A stretch of 15,553 nt of DNA from CAZSLZ01 sp964607865. GTDB taxonomy: Bacteria; Vulcanimicrobiota; JAJTBE01; CAZSLZ01. Where the stretch lies: NCBI GenBank assembly GCA_964607865.1, contig CAZSLZ010000076.1:1-15553 (forward strand), written 5' to 3'. Each line of letters opens with the position of its first letter. Position 1 is the stretch's first letter. A program made the position numbers and the translations under genes. The notes below the pieces were generated by a model. The model searched no databases, was not told the origin of the DNA, and saw only the letters and a list, made by a program, of their open reading frames with translations. This document shows, piece by piece, positions 6,005-13,002 of this stretch.

Positions 6005-7075
6005 TTACAGGCGCATTGACAGCATCTTCTTGAATTCCTCGGGGTTGGCACACCTGCGTATAGCTTCTTCCTGGGTAATCTGTTTCCGTTTGAGCATGGA
6101 GCTCAGGGCAGCTTCCTGGGTCTGCATTCCCAGAGGTTTACCATGGCTCTGAATGAAGGACTTGATCAGATTCAACTTATCTTCGATCAGTAATTTTTTA
6201 ATCTGGGGAACGTTGATAAGAATTTCAAACACCGGAATAAGCCCGTCACCGGATGCTTTTTTGGCAAGAATCTGGTTTGTCATGGCATTAAGCCCCAGTG
6301 ACAGCATCTGCAGTATCTGCCCTCTCTGGTGAGGGGGATACAAATTTATGATTTTTTCCATCATAATGCCGTTATTGGGAGCTTCGGCGGTGGCGATGAC
6401 CAGCCTTCCGCCGGCAGCCATTTCCAGGCACTTATCAATTACCTCAAAGGTTTCGAACTCGGTAACAACCAGAATATCGCAGGCCTGATGCCTCAAGGAA
6501 GCAAATGCCTTGTCAAAGGTCCTGAAATCAGTTCCTTTTTCCCGCTGGCATACAATACCCTTCTTATTCTTGTGCAGGACAAATATTGGGTTCTCGAAAG
6601 TTACCACCTGAACTTTCCGGTTTTCTGTTATGAAATCCAGTAAAGCTGAGAGGGTGTGGGATTTACCCGAGGATTTGGGGCCGGATATGATAACCAGGCC
6701 AGAAGTGGCTTCCATAGCCATCTGTTTTATGGCATCGGGAAGGCCCAATTGTTCCATGGTTGGGGGATGGGGGGGGTGGGTGGCTATGACCATAGCTATA
6801 GAGCCCCGCTGCCTGAACACATTTACCCGGTAACGTGATAAACCGGGAATGGAATAGGAAAAATCGATTTCCAGGTTTTCTTCGAACTTTCTTTTCTGCT
6901 TATCGGTCAGCAGGGCGTTGGCCAATCTGGCAGTATCTGACGGTGTCAATATGTGACTGTCCAGGGGCCTCATTTCATCATCTTTTTTGGCCATGACCGG
7001 GCTGCCCGGAATAATTAAAAGATGAGAAGTCTGGCTTTCCACCATATAATTAAACAATTCATTGAAACTTTTCAA
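6005..7075 (-). CDS. PilT-like ATPase with altered catalytic boxes
   Basis: A 356-residue paralogue of the adjacent pilT product, alignable end to end. Walker A is intact in form (GPKSSGKS, residues 132-139) and the RYRVNVFRQRG segment (81-91) keeps the arginines of the N-terminal domain. Other boxes diverge. The Asp box reads TFENPIFVLHKNK where its neighbour has TVEDPIEFLHKDK. Walker B reads CDILVVTEFETFE instead of PDVILIGEMRDLE (Glu206 kept). The His box reads ATAEAPNN instead of ATLHTNSA, so the histidine is lost. The AIRNLIRE-type motif is replaced by QIKKLLIEDK. It probably binds ATP but may hydrolyse it poorly, acting as a PilU-like accessory retraction subunit; this is inference. The start is TTG, fixed by AGGAGG seven bases upstream; an ATG ten codons later is less likely. 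It lies 30 bases after pilT in the same operon. Confidence 0.85.
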   Translation of the reverse strand: MKSFNELFNYMVESQTSHLLIIPGSPVMAKKDDEMRPLDSHILTPSDTARLANALLTDKQKRKFEENLEIDFSYSIPGLSRYRVNVFRQRGSIAMVIATHPPHPPTMEQLGLPDAIKQMAMEATSGLVIISGPKSSGKSHTLSALLDFITENRKVQVVTFENPIFVLHKNKKGIVCQREKGTDFRTFDKAFASLRHQACDILVVTEFETFEVIDKCLEMAAGGRLVIATAEAPNNGIMMEKIINLYPPHQRGQILQMLSLGLNAMTNQILAKKASGDGLIPVFEILINVPQIKKLLIEDKLNLIKSFIQSHGKPLGMQTQEAALSSMLKRKQITQEEAIRRCANPEEFKKMLSMRL

Positions 7076-7082
7076 TTAGGAA

Positions 7083-7088
7083 CCTCCT
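7083..7088 (-). promoter_or_regulatory. Ribosome binding site fixing the TTG start of the pilT paralogue
   Basis: A perfect AGGAGG on the minus strand, seven bases before TTG 7075-7073. The next in-frame ATG (residue 11) has no comparable site. Confidence 0.75.
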
Positions 7089-7105
7089 GAGATATAAATC
7101 AAAAG

Positions 7106-8197
7106 TTAAAGTTTGCCCACCAGCCTTGAGAGCTCGTCGGGAGAGCTGGCTTTTGCCAGGGCATCTTCATATGTTATTAATCCCTGAAGGTAAAGGTTTC
7201 TCAGGGACATATCCAGGGACTGCATTCCATGCTGGGCGCCGGCCTGAATGATATTGGGAATCTGGTGAGTTTTTCCCTCACGGACAATGTTTCTCACCGC
7301 CGGGGTTACCGGCATGATTTCCATGGCCATAACCCGTCCACTGCCCTTGGCTTTGGGAATCAGGGTTTGACAGAGAATCCCCTCCAGGGTTACTGACAAC
7401 TGCATTCTTATTTGCTGTTGCTGGTGGGGCGGAAAAATATCAATAACACGGTCAATGGTGGCAGGTGCGCTGTTGGTATGCAGGGTTGCCAATACGAAGT
7501 GGCCTGTTTCCGCCGAGGTAATTGCCACCTGGGTAGTTTCCAGGTCCCGCATTTCGCCAATGAGTATTACATCAGGATCCTGACGCAATACATGCTTCAA
7601 TGCATTGGGAAAACTATGGGTATCGGCGCCAACTTCTCTCTGGCTGACCACGCTGTTTTTGTCCTTGTGTAAAAATTCGATGGGGTCTTCCACGGTAACA
7701 ATGTGGCTTCGCCGGCTTTCATTAATGTGGTTGATCATTGCCGCCAGGGTGGTGGATTTACCCGAGCCCGTCGGCCCGGTAACCAGAACCAGCCCCCTGG
7801 GTTTATTGGCCAATTCCTTTACTATGGGGGGTAACTTCAGTTCGTCAATTGTGAAAGGACGTGATGGAATAACCCGGATTGCTCCGCCCCAGGTGCCTCT
7901 CTGAAGATATATGTTCACCCTGAACCGGGATAAACCCGGAACGCTGTATGCAAGGTCAAGTTCTTTATCGGCAATAAAATGGGCTTTTTTCTCATCAGGT
8001 AAAATAGATTCCAGCATTCTACGCACCGAATCAGGCGTCATAATTTCGTAACTGGCAGGAGTAAGCTCCCCGTCCACTCGTATCATGGGCGCAGAACCTG
8101 CTTTCAGGTGAAGGTCAGAGGCGCCTCTTTCAACCATGAGGTGAAGTAAATCCTCGATGGTCATTTCTTTTTCCAGAACATCATCCAATGAATCCAT
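7106..8197 (-). CDS. pilT: Type IV pilus retraction ATPase PilT
   Basis: A 363-residue hexameric cytoplasmic motor that powers pilus retraction, of standard length. It has an N-terminal PAS-like domain (MVERGASDLHLKAGSAPMIR, residues 21-40) and a RecA-like domain. Motifs are canonical: Walker A GPTGSGKS (141-148), Asp box VEDPIEF (169-175), Walker B DVILIGEMRD (209-218), His box ATLHTNSA (237-244) and the retraction motif AVRNIVRE (300-307), which distinguishes PilT from the extension ATPase PilB. The ATG at 8195-8197 has a perfect AAGGAGG (8205-8211) seven bases upstream. A small GGAAC/GTTCC hairpin (8218-8232) sits just before it in the leader. A weak promoter-like pair (TTGAAA 8277-8272, TATTTT 8255-8250) could drive the operon. 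The rest of the pilus machinery is not in the window. Confidence 0.95.
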   Translation of the reverse strand: MDSLDDVLEKEMTIEDLLHLMVERGASDLHLKAGSAPMIRVDGELTPASYEIMTPDSVRRMLESILPDEKKAHFIADKELDLAYSVPGLSRFRVNIYLQRGTWGGAIRVIPSRPFTIDELKLPPIVKELANKPRGLVLVTGPTGSGKSTTLAAMINHINESRRSHIVTVEDPIEFLHKDKNSVVSQREVGADTHSFPNALKHVLRQDPDVILIGEMRDLETTQVAITSAETGHFVLATLHTNSAPATIDRVIDIFPPHQQQQIRMQLSVTLEGILCQTLIPKAKGSGRVMAMEIMPVTPAVRNIVREGKTHQIPNIIQAGAQHGMQSLDMSLRNLYLQGLITYEDALAKASSPDELSRLVGKL

Positions 8198-8381
8198 TAC
8201 AGGTCCTCCTTAATTATGGAACTTCAGGTTCCCGTTTGTCTTTTCTTGCAAAATATCAGTATAAATTATGTTTTCAAATTATTATTCTCTTTTTAGAAAA
8301 CTTATACCTGCCTGAATCTGCTTTCAAAAGGAATTATTTGATACCGTAAATAATAATTAAATAAAACAGGAAAGTGTGGCC

Positions 8382-8843
8382 ATGATTGATAAAATTAGAA
8401 TAAGAGTAGCGGTTATTTTACCCAGAGATAAAGAAATATTGCTGGTGAGGCATGTTAAAAAAGGCCGCCAGTATTGGCTTGTTCCCGGAGGAGGGCTGGA
8501 TCCGGGAGAAACCATCGAAGAATGCGCAATCAGAGAAATTAAAGAAGAAACAAACATGGATATCAAATTACTCAAATTGCTTTTTGTATCCGAATCTGTT
8601 TCCACTGAATATGAAAGGCATCTCATCAACCTTTTCTTTCTGGGCCGGATTCTAAACCCCGATGAAAAAATCAAGGTGAATGAAGATAATCGGGTGAGGG
8701 AAGTTAAATTTATTCCTGTCAGTGAGTTGAATGATATGGAAATTCATCCTCCGGTAGCTTCTTTCCTCAGCCGGGCGTTCAAAGAAGATTTCAAGGGGCC
8801 AACCCTTTTCCTGGGTAACCTCTGGGCGTTTTCTTTTAAATAA
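8382..8843 (+). CDS. Nudix hydrolase
   Basis: A 153-residue protein of the Nudix superfamily, which hydrolyses nucleoside diphosphates linked to another group X. The beta strands at the start (RIRVAVILPRDKEILLVRH) lead to the Nudix box at residues 37-58 (from GGLDPGE to REIKEETN). It matches the G-x5-E-x7-R-E-U-x-E-E-x-G pattern except that the last glycine is Asn58. The metal-binding REIKEE core is intact. The C-terminal WAF and FLGNLWAF region is hydrophobic. The substrate cannot be inferred. I chose ATG 8382 because AGGAAA (8368-8373) is well placed for it; an in-frame GTG at 8376 is too close to that site. The gene ends one base before the convergent DUF389 gene. Confidence 0.9.
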   Translation: MIDKIRIRVAVILPRDKEILLVRHVKKGRQYWLVPGGGLDPGETIEECAIREIKEETNMDIKLLKLLFVSESVSTEYERHLINLFFLGRILNPDEKIKVNEDNRVREVKFIPVSELNDMEIHPPVASFLSRAFKEDFKGPTLFLGNLWAFSFK

Positions 8844-8844
8844 A

Positions 8845-10071
8845 CTATTCTTTGATATTCTGGATTTTCTTTGACTCTTCAATCTCATCTTCTGTTTTGG
8901 GCAGTATGAAACCCCGGTTGGTGTATTCAATGGTGGGCACAAACCGCAGAGTCACGTTTACCGGAGTCATTATTGCTTCTTCAAGCATGGCACGCAGTTG
9001 AAAAGTAAAAACTTCATCAGGAAATTTAGGGGTATAGATTGTTACTTCCACATCGGTAACTTTTGTTTCCACTTGTTGGCTGTCTTTTTGAATAGTTGTT
9101 TTTCTCTGGTTCCACTTCGGCTTGCCACGAATGGAAGCTTCCTCATCCACACTGGAAAGTTGAGTTGATATAATCTGGGTGATTTTCTTTTCTATTATTT
9201 GCTGTCGAAGGGTTTTCAGGTAAATTGAAGTGGTGGGCGCCACCATTACAATAACCAGTAGAAATGACAATAGAAACTGCTTGCGAAAATCAGCCATGGT
9301 TTCTGAGGACCTTCTTTGAGAAAACCCCGCCAGCGAAAAAATAAGAATGGCCGACAAATTTATGGCAGCAAGGTTGGAAATACACAGTATAAAAGAGCCC
9401 AATGCTATGGGGGCGTTTCCAAGTTTTATGCCAATTCCGGTTACTGCCAGGGGCGGCATCAATGCCACTGCAATTGCCACGCCGGGGAGGCTGGAAGCAA
9501 TCTTTTTCTGGGTCAGGGCGTAAGCTCCTCCGATACCCGCTGCCAGGCCTATACTCAAATCTAATAAGTTAGGCCGGGTTCGGTTTATAATCTCGCCTAT
9601 GCTGTTTACATCCACCACAGGGAAGAACAAGGCTGTAAGAAAACAGACGAAGATTCCTACAAAAACCCCTATGAACAGGGTCTTGAGAGACCTGGTAATA
9701 AGAATCACATCTCCGCGGACAATACCCATAGCTATTCCCATGGTGGGATTCATAAGGGGGGCGATAATCATGGCGCCGATAATAACAGCAACACTGTTGT
9801 TCAGCAAACCCAGCGCGGCAATAATGGCGGAAACTATAACCAGGCCGTAATATTCCTTGGTGCCTATGGAGTTGGAATCCACCTCGAAATAAACCCGGCG
9901 CTTGTCTTCTTCATCCAGAATAAACTGGCCGAAAAAGATTTTTATTTTATCTTTTAAAATTTTTAATAACCTGGCAGGGTTTTTTCTGTCCTCTCTGGGT
10001 TCGTTTTCTGTATCTTTTTCTTCCAGATTTTCTTTGGATTCGTCGATTTTTGAATCAAGTTCTTTTCCCAT
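8845..10071 (-). CDS. DUF389 family membrane protein
   Basis: From the chosen ATG the product has 408 residues. Residues 1-50 are very charged (Glu, Lys, Asp) and probably cytoplasmic. The middle holds about six membrane segments with the DUF389/TIGR00341 signature: YYGLVIVSAIIAALGLLNNS, then VIIGAMIIAPLMNPTMGIAMG, and further on SLPGVAIAVALMPPLAV. The last 120 residues form a soluble domain after a final helix. The family is widespread but its function is unknown. The frame is open up to a TTG at 10122, adding 17 residues (MFLFFTGGGLSPSK...). A striking GGAGGAGGG lies within that extension, about 28 bases before the ATG, too far to serve it, so the start is uncertain. The gene is divergent from the YcgR-like gene. 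Confidence 0.85.
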   Translation of the reverse strand: MGKELDSKIDESKENLEEKDTENEPREDRKNPARLLKILKDKIKIFFGQFILDEEDKRRVYFEVDSNSIGTKEYYGLVIVSAIIAALGLLNNSVAVIIGAMIIAPLMNPTMGIAMGIVRGDVILITRSLKTLFIGVFVGIFVCFLTALFFPVVDVNSIGEIINRTRPNLLDLSIGLAAGIGGAYALTQKKIASSLPGVAIAVALMPPLAVTGIGIKLGNAPIALGSFILCISNLAAINLSAILIFSLAGFSQRRSSETMADFRKQFLLSFLLVIVMVAPTTSIYLKTLRQQIIEKKITQIISTQLSSVDEEASIRGKPKWNQRKTTIQKDSQQVETKVTDVEVTIYTPKFPDEVFTFQLRAMLEEAIMTPVNVTLRFVPTIEYTNRGFILPKTEDEIEESKKIQNIKE

Positions 10072-10197
10072 AACTGCTTGTTTCGACGGAGAAAGCCCTC
10101 CTCCTGTAAAGAATAAAAACAAGTTTCAGGCCAATAAAAAGGATATTATATCATGGAATAGAATAATAGAAAAATCCAGCTTGTAGGAGGTATATTT

Positions 10198-10917
10198 ATG
10201 CTGGGATTTTTATTCGGCAAAAAGGGAAAGTTCAATCTTCAACCCGGTATGTTGGTTGAGATCGAACGTAAAATAGACGAAGAAACATATAAAAGCTATT
10301 TTTGCGAGGTACTGGACGCAACCCAACGCAAGGCCCGTATCCAGATGCCTACCGAGAATAACAGGCCTGTTAAAATTGCAATGGATGAAAAAGTCAAGTG
10401 CATTGCCCTTATTGGTAGTACACTTTTTGAAGTTAACATGCTGGTGAAACAAACTTCTGGAAAAGATTTCGAAGCGATTATTTCAAAAAAAGTAAACTCC
10501 TTCGATACTATGCTTACCAAAATGAAAAAGGAAGAAAAATTTTCTGTAGAACTGGAATTTCCCCTGGATTTCCGCGCTATCAGCACTTCTCACTTGCAAA
10601 GGGGAAAAACAAAAACAATCAGTGAAGAATATGTCCATGTAGTGACCAACCTGCCGGTTCCTGAAGGAACCGATCTGAAAGTTATATTCCGAATTCCCGA
10701 TTCTCCCGAGGTGGAAACCGAAGCACGCTCTGAGAAAAGCGAACAACTGGATGAAGACTCCAAGAAAAGCAAAACCCAGTTCACTTTTACAGAAAAATCT
10801 GTTGGCTCAGAAGAAGTGGAACAGGTAAAACAGTTTGTTATTCATTATCAGAGAAGAATCGAACGAAGGCCTATACCTGAAACCGAGGAACTTCCTCCTC
10901 CCAGAAAAGAAGTTTAA
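10198..10917 (+). CDS. YcgR/PilZ-like protein lacking visible c-di-GMP motifs
   Basis: The 239-residue product looks like a two-domain YcgR-type protein. Residues 13-85 (LQPGMLVEIERK..., RKARIQMPTENNRPVKI) match the N-terminal YcgR beta-barrel domain that precedes PilZ in flagellar brake-like proteins. Residues 108-225 follow the layout of a PilZ domain: a strand FSVELEFPLDFRA, a central turn, LPVPEGTDLKVIFRIPD, then a closing TQFTFTEK and a helix ending HYQRRIERR. However, where a PilZ domain has RxxxR the sequence reads KKEEKF, and where D/NxSxxG is expected it reads TISEEY. C-di-GMP binding is therefore unlikely. An acidic insert (about 171-193) is also unusual. The ATG has TAGGAGGT (10184-10191) six bases upstream. 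A terminator follows. The domain call is by pattern only. Confidence 0.65.
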   Translation: MLGFLFGKKGKFNLQPGMLVEIERKIDEETYKSYFCEVLDATQRKARIQMPTENNRPVKIAMDEKVKCIALIGSTLFEVNMLVKQTSGKDFEAIISKKVNSFDTMLTKMKKEEKFSVELEFPLDFRAISTSHLQRGKTKTISEEYVHVVTNLPVPEGTDLKVIFRIPDSPEVETEARSEKSEQLDEDSKKSKTQFTFTEKSVGSEEVEQVKQFVIHYQRRIERRPIPETEELPPPRKEV

Positions 10918-10940
10918 TTATTACATATATAAAAAAACGG

Positions 10941-10964
10941 GCTGTCCCAAAGGGCAGCTTTTTT
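10941..10964 (+). terminator. Rho-independent terminator of the YcgR-like gene
   Basis: GCTGTCCC (10941-10948) pairs with GGGCAGC (10952-10958), with a bulged T and a three-base loop, and is followed by TTTTTTG. It begins 23 bases after the stop codon. The A-rich run just upstream (10931-10937) could extend pairing with the T tract. Confidence 0.8.
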
Positions 10965-10990
10965 GTTTTAGACCAAATAATGATAAATTC

Positions 10991-11273
10991 GTCATCGCGA
11001 GGAGCGCCCAGCGATGTGACGATCTCTCCCCATTAAGAATGGGGGAATCCCATTTTGAATGGGAGAACACGTTGTTCGCATTATAGTTTTTTCAACCGGA
11101 AAAAGATCCGGTCGCTCACCGACGCAAGGTGCGTGGGTATGGAACCAACCCGAATTTCGTCATCACGAGCATCCGCAGGATGCGTGGTGATCTCTTACCA
11201 CCCAGGTAAATGGGTAAGAACCAACCCGATCTAAATTGAGATTGCCACGGTTTCTTCGAAACCTTGCAATGAC
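10991..11273. repeat. Cluster of 36-nt hairpin repeats in a 437-bp gene-free region
   Basis: Between the YcgR-like gene and rubrerythrin there is no gene. Three 36-nt elements of identical length lie here: plus orientation at 10991-11026 and 11159-11194, inverted at 11238-11273. All begin GTCAT and end ATCTC, and they share GTG at internal positions 26-28. Each folds into an outer stem (positions 4-8 with 29-33), an internal loop, and, in the last two, a perfect inner stem (11-16 with 20-25) with a three-base loop. Bases within the stems differ between copies but remain paired. A fourth, degenerate hairpin lies at 11111-11138. Secondary hairpins (11028-11044, 11049-11063, about 11194-11217) and a repeated GAACCAACCCGA (11142-11153, 11218-11229) fill the gaps. 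The pattern is that of a dispersed REP-like element. Confidence 0.8.
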
Positions 11274-11326
11274 AACATTGCGGGTTATGGAAATGTGACA
11301 GACTTTTGAGAAACAGAATAGTACTT

Positions 11327-11352
11327 AAAAAGGGCGGTTCAACCGCCCTTTT
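11327..11352 (-). terminator. Rho-independent terminator of the rubrerythrin gene
   Basis: AAAAGGGCGGTT (11328-11339) is the perfect complement of AACCGCCCTTTT (11341-11352). Read on the minus strand, the stem ends in TTTTT. It starts two bases after the rubrerythrin stop codon. Because the stem is flanked by A and T runs it may also work on the plus strand. Confidence 0.88.
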
Positions 11353-11354
11353 CT

Positions 11355-11897
11355 TTATTTAATTAACATTGACAGATCTTCGGGTTCGAAATATTCTCTG
11401 GGGTGTTTGCAACAGGGGCATTTTACCGGAGGTTCGGTACCTTCATTAATAAAACCGCATTTACTGCATTTCCATTTTATGGGTTTTTCACGTTTGTAAA
11501 CGGTACCGTTCTCCACCATTTCCAGCAATTTCCTGTATCTGTCCCGGTGTTCTGCTTCCACTTTTCCTATCTGGTTAAAAAGAACCTCGGCATCCTTGAA
11601 GCCTTCCTCTTGGGCGTCTTTCGCAAAAGACGGATACATGGAATTGGTTTCATAATCCTCTCCGCCCATGGCTTCTTTCAAATTGGCAACAGTATCGCCG
11701 ATTCCATTTAAAAGCTTGAATTCTTCCTTGGCATGCTGCATCTCGTTTAATGCAGTTTCTTCAAAAATCCTGGCAATATAATGGTAACCTTCCTTACGCG
11801 CCACCTTGGCAAAAAATGTATATTTGTTTCGTGCCTGGGATTCACCGGAAAAGGCTTCCATCAGATTTTTTTCTGTTTTGCTACCTTCCAGTTCCAT
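11355..11897 (-). CDS. rbr: Rubrerythrin
   Basis: A cytoplasmic non-haem iron protein that reduces hydrogen peroxide to water in anaerobes, using electrons from rubredoxin or NAD(P)H-linked reductases. The 180 residues divide into a four-helix ferritin-like domain (about 1-140) and a C-terminal rubredoxin-like domain. Diiron ligands are visible as E19 (FSGESQARNKY), E52 and H55 (ALNEMQHAKEE), E97/E98 (DAQEEGF) and the EAEH of residues 114-117. The rubredoxin iron is held by C144-x2-C147 (WKCSKCG) and C160-x2-C163 (CPCC); C162 is an extra cysteine where the family usually has another residue. The ATG has GAGAGGTG upstream. The 187 bases to the next gene are very AT-rich; TTGAAA and TATATA with an 18-base gap could be its promoter. 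Confidence 0.96.
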   Translation of the reverse strand: MELEGSKTEKNLMEAFSGESQARNKYTFFAKVARKEGYHYIARIFEETALNEMQHAKEEFKLLNGIGDTVANLKEAMGGEDYETNSMYPSFAKDAQEEGFKDAEVLFNQIGKVEAEHRDRYRKLLEMVENGTVYKREKPIKWKCSKCGFINEGTEPPVKCPCCKHPREYFEPEDLSMLIK

Positions 11898-12084
11898 ATT
11901 TACACCTCTCTTATTATATTAATTTACATTTTATATTTAATTATTTACGTTTTAACATTTTTCCTTTTTATATTTGTATTTATATAAAGTAATATTTTTT
12001 TCAATTTCAAATATAGAGGTTAAATGAAAGGAAATTGAGAGTTTTGAGTCAATTATTTATATGAAACCTGATTTGGAGGAAGTT

Positions 12085-13002
12085 ATGAAAAAAGTTTTCT
12101 ATATAATTATGGCTGTTTTATTTGTTTTTCAAATAGTAAAGCCAGTTGCGGCAAAGACCGCAGATGGTAAATTGGTAGAAAAAAAGCCCTTTGGTAAGAA
12201 AGACGGGGTGGAAATTACAAAAATTATTTACATGAGTGACGGGTTGAAAGTAAGCGGTTTATTATTTACTGAAAAGCCCAGTGAAAAACTCCCCTGTGTT
12301 ATTTTTGCCCATGACGGTATATCGGGTATTTCCAAAGAGCACAGGCTGGCCAGTATTCGCCTTGCCAAACAGGGCTTTGCAGTGTTTTCTCCGTCGTATA
12401 GGGGCGAGGATGATTCCGAGGGGGAGATTGAAATAGCCAAGGGCGAGGTGCGGGATGTCCTGAATGCCATGGTTATGCTGTCTGATTTACCACAGGTTGA
12501 TAAGGATAAAATCGGTTTCGCGGGATTTTCCCACGGAGCGTTGATTTCCATGCTGGCAGCTTCAAGAACTGCCAAGGTCAAAGCTGTGGTGGCAGGATAC
12601 GGAGTGATGGATATATATAAATGGTGGGATTATTTAAAAGAGAATGATAAAATCGGGAAAGACAGGATTACCCGGCAGACTTACGGCGATGGCCCCGAGG
12701 ATCGTCCGGTATCGTTCAAAATTAGAAATGCGGTTTCTTATGTGGATAAAATAAAAGCTCCGGTTCTTATTTTGCAGGGTGAAAAAGATGACATTGTGCC
12801 GCCGGGCCAGGCGAAATATTTAAAACAGGCTCTGGATAAACATAAGATAAGGAATAAAATGGTGATTTATCCGAATTGCCTGCACGGTTTTATTATTTAT
12901 GTGCCTTTTCTGAAGGACGAAACCATAGAAGAATCGGAACGCAATGAAACAGAACAGGCATGGAAGGAAATGGTGGATTTCTTAAACACTCATTTAAAAT
13001 AA
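12085..13002 (+). CDS. Secreted alpha/beta hydrolase (dienelactone hydrolase/S9 peptidase-like)
   Basis: The 305-residue product begins with a signal peptide (MKKVFYIIMAVLFVFQ..., cleavage plausible after VAA near residue 23), so it acts outside the cytoplasm. The alpha/beta-hydrolase triad is complete: nucleophile Ser149 in GFSHG, Asp in LILQGEKDDIVPP (235 or 236) and His267 in CLHGF. An oxyanion-hole region is visible as IFAHDGISG (about 73-81), and SPSYRGEDDSEG (102-113) resembles the S9/prolyl-oligopeptidase-like and dienelactone hydrolase group. The substrate is unknown. I chose ATG 12085 because TTGGAGGA lies immediately upstream and the signal peptide starts there; an in-frame ATG at 12061 would add eight polar residues. 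The 3' end overlaps the convergent arsC by nine bases. Confidence 0.88.
   Translation: MKKVFYIIMAVLFVFQIVKPVAAKTADGKLVEKKPFGKKDGVEITKIIYMSDGLKVSGLLFTEKPSEKLPCVIFAHDGISGISKEHRLASIRLAKQGFAVFSPSYRGEDDSEGEIEIAKGEVRDVLNAMVMLSDLPQVDKDKIGFAGFSHGALISMLAASRTAKVKAVVAGYGVMDIYKWWDYLKENDKIGKDRITRQTYGDGPEDRPVSFKIRNAVSYVDKIKAPVLILQGEKDDIVPPGQAKYLKQALDKHKIRNKMVIYPNCLHGFIIYVPFLKDETIEESERNETEQAWKEMVDFLNTHLK

Noticed and set aside
8211..8381. c-di-GMP riboswitch or other riboswitch in the pilT leader
   Set aside because: Only one five-pair hairpin is visible, and conserved riboswitch core sequences are absent.
10835..11086. 83-codon plus-strand frame running from the end of the YcgR-like gene into the repeats
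   Set aside because: It crosses the terminator and hairpin repeats and has no ribosome binding site.
10991..11273. CRISPR array
   Set aside because: The repeated units are only three, occur in both orientations, vary inside the unit and lack regular unique spacers; no cas genes are present.
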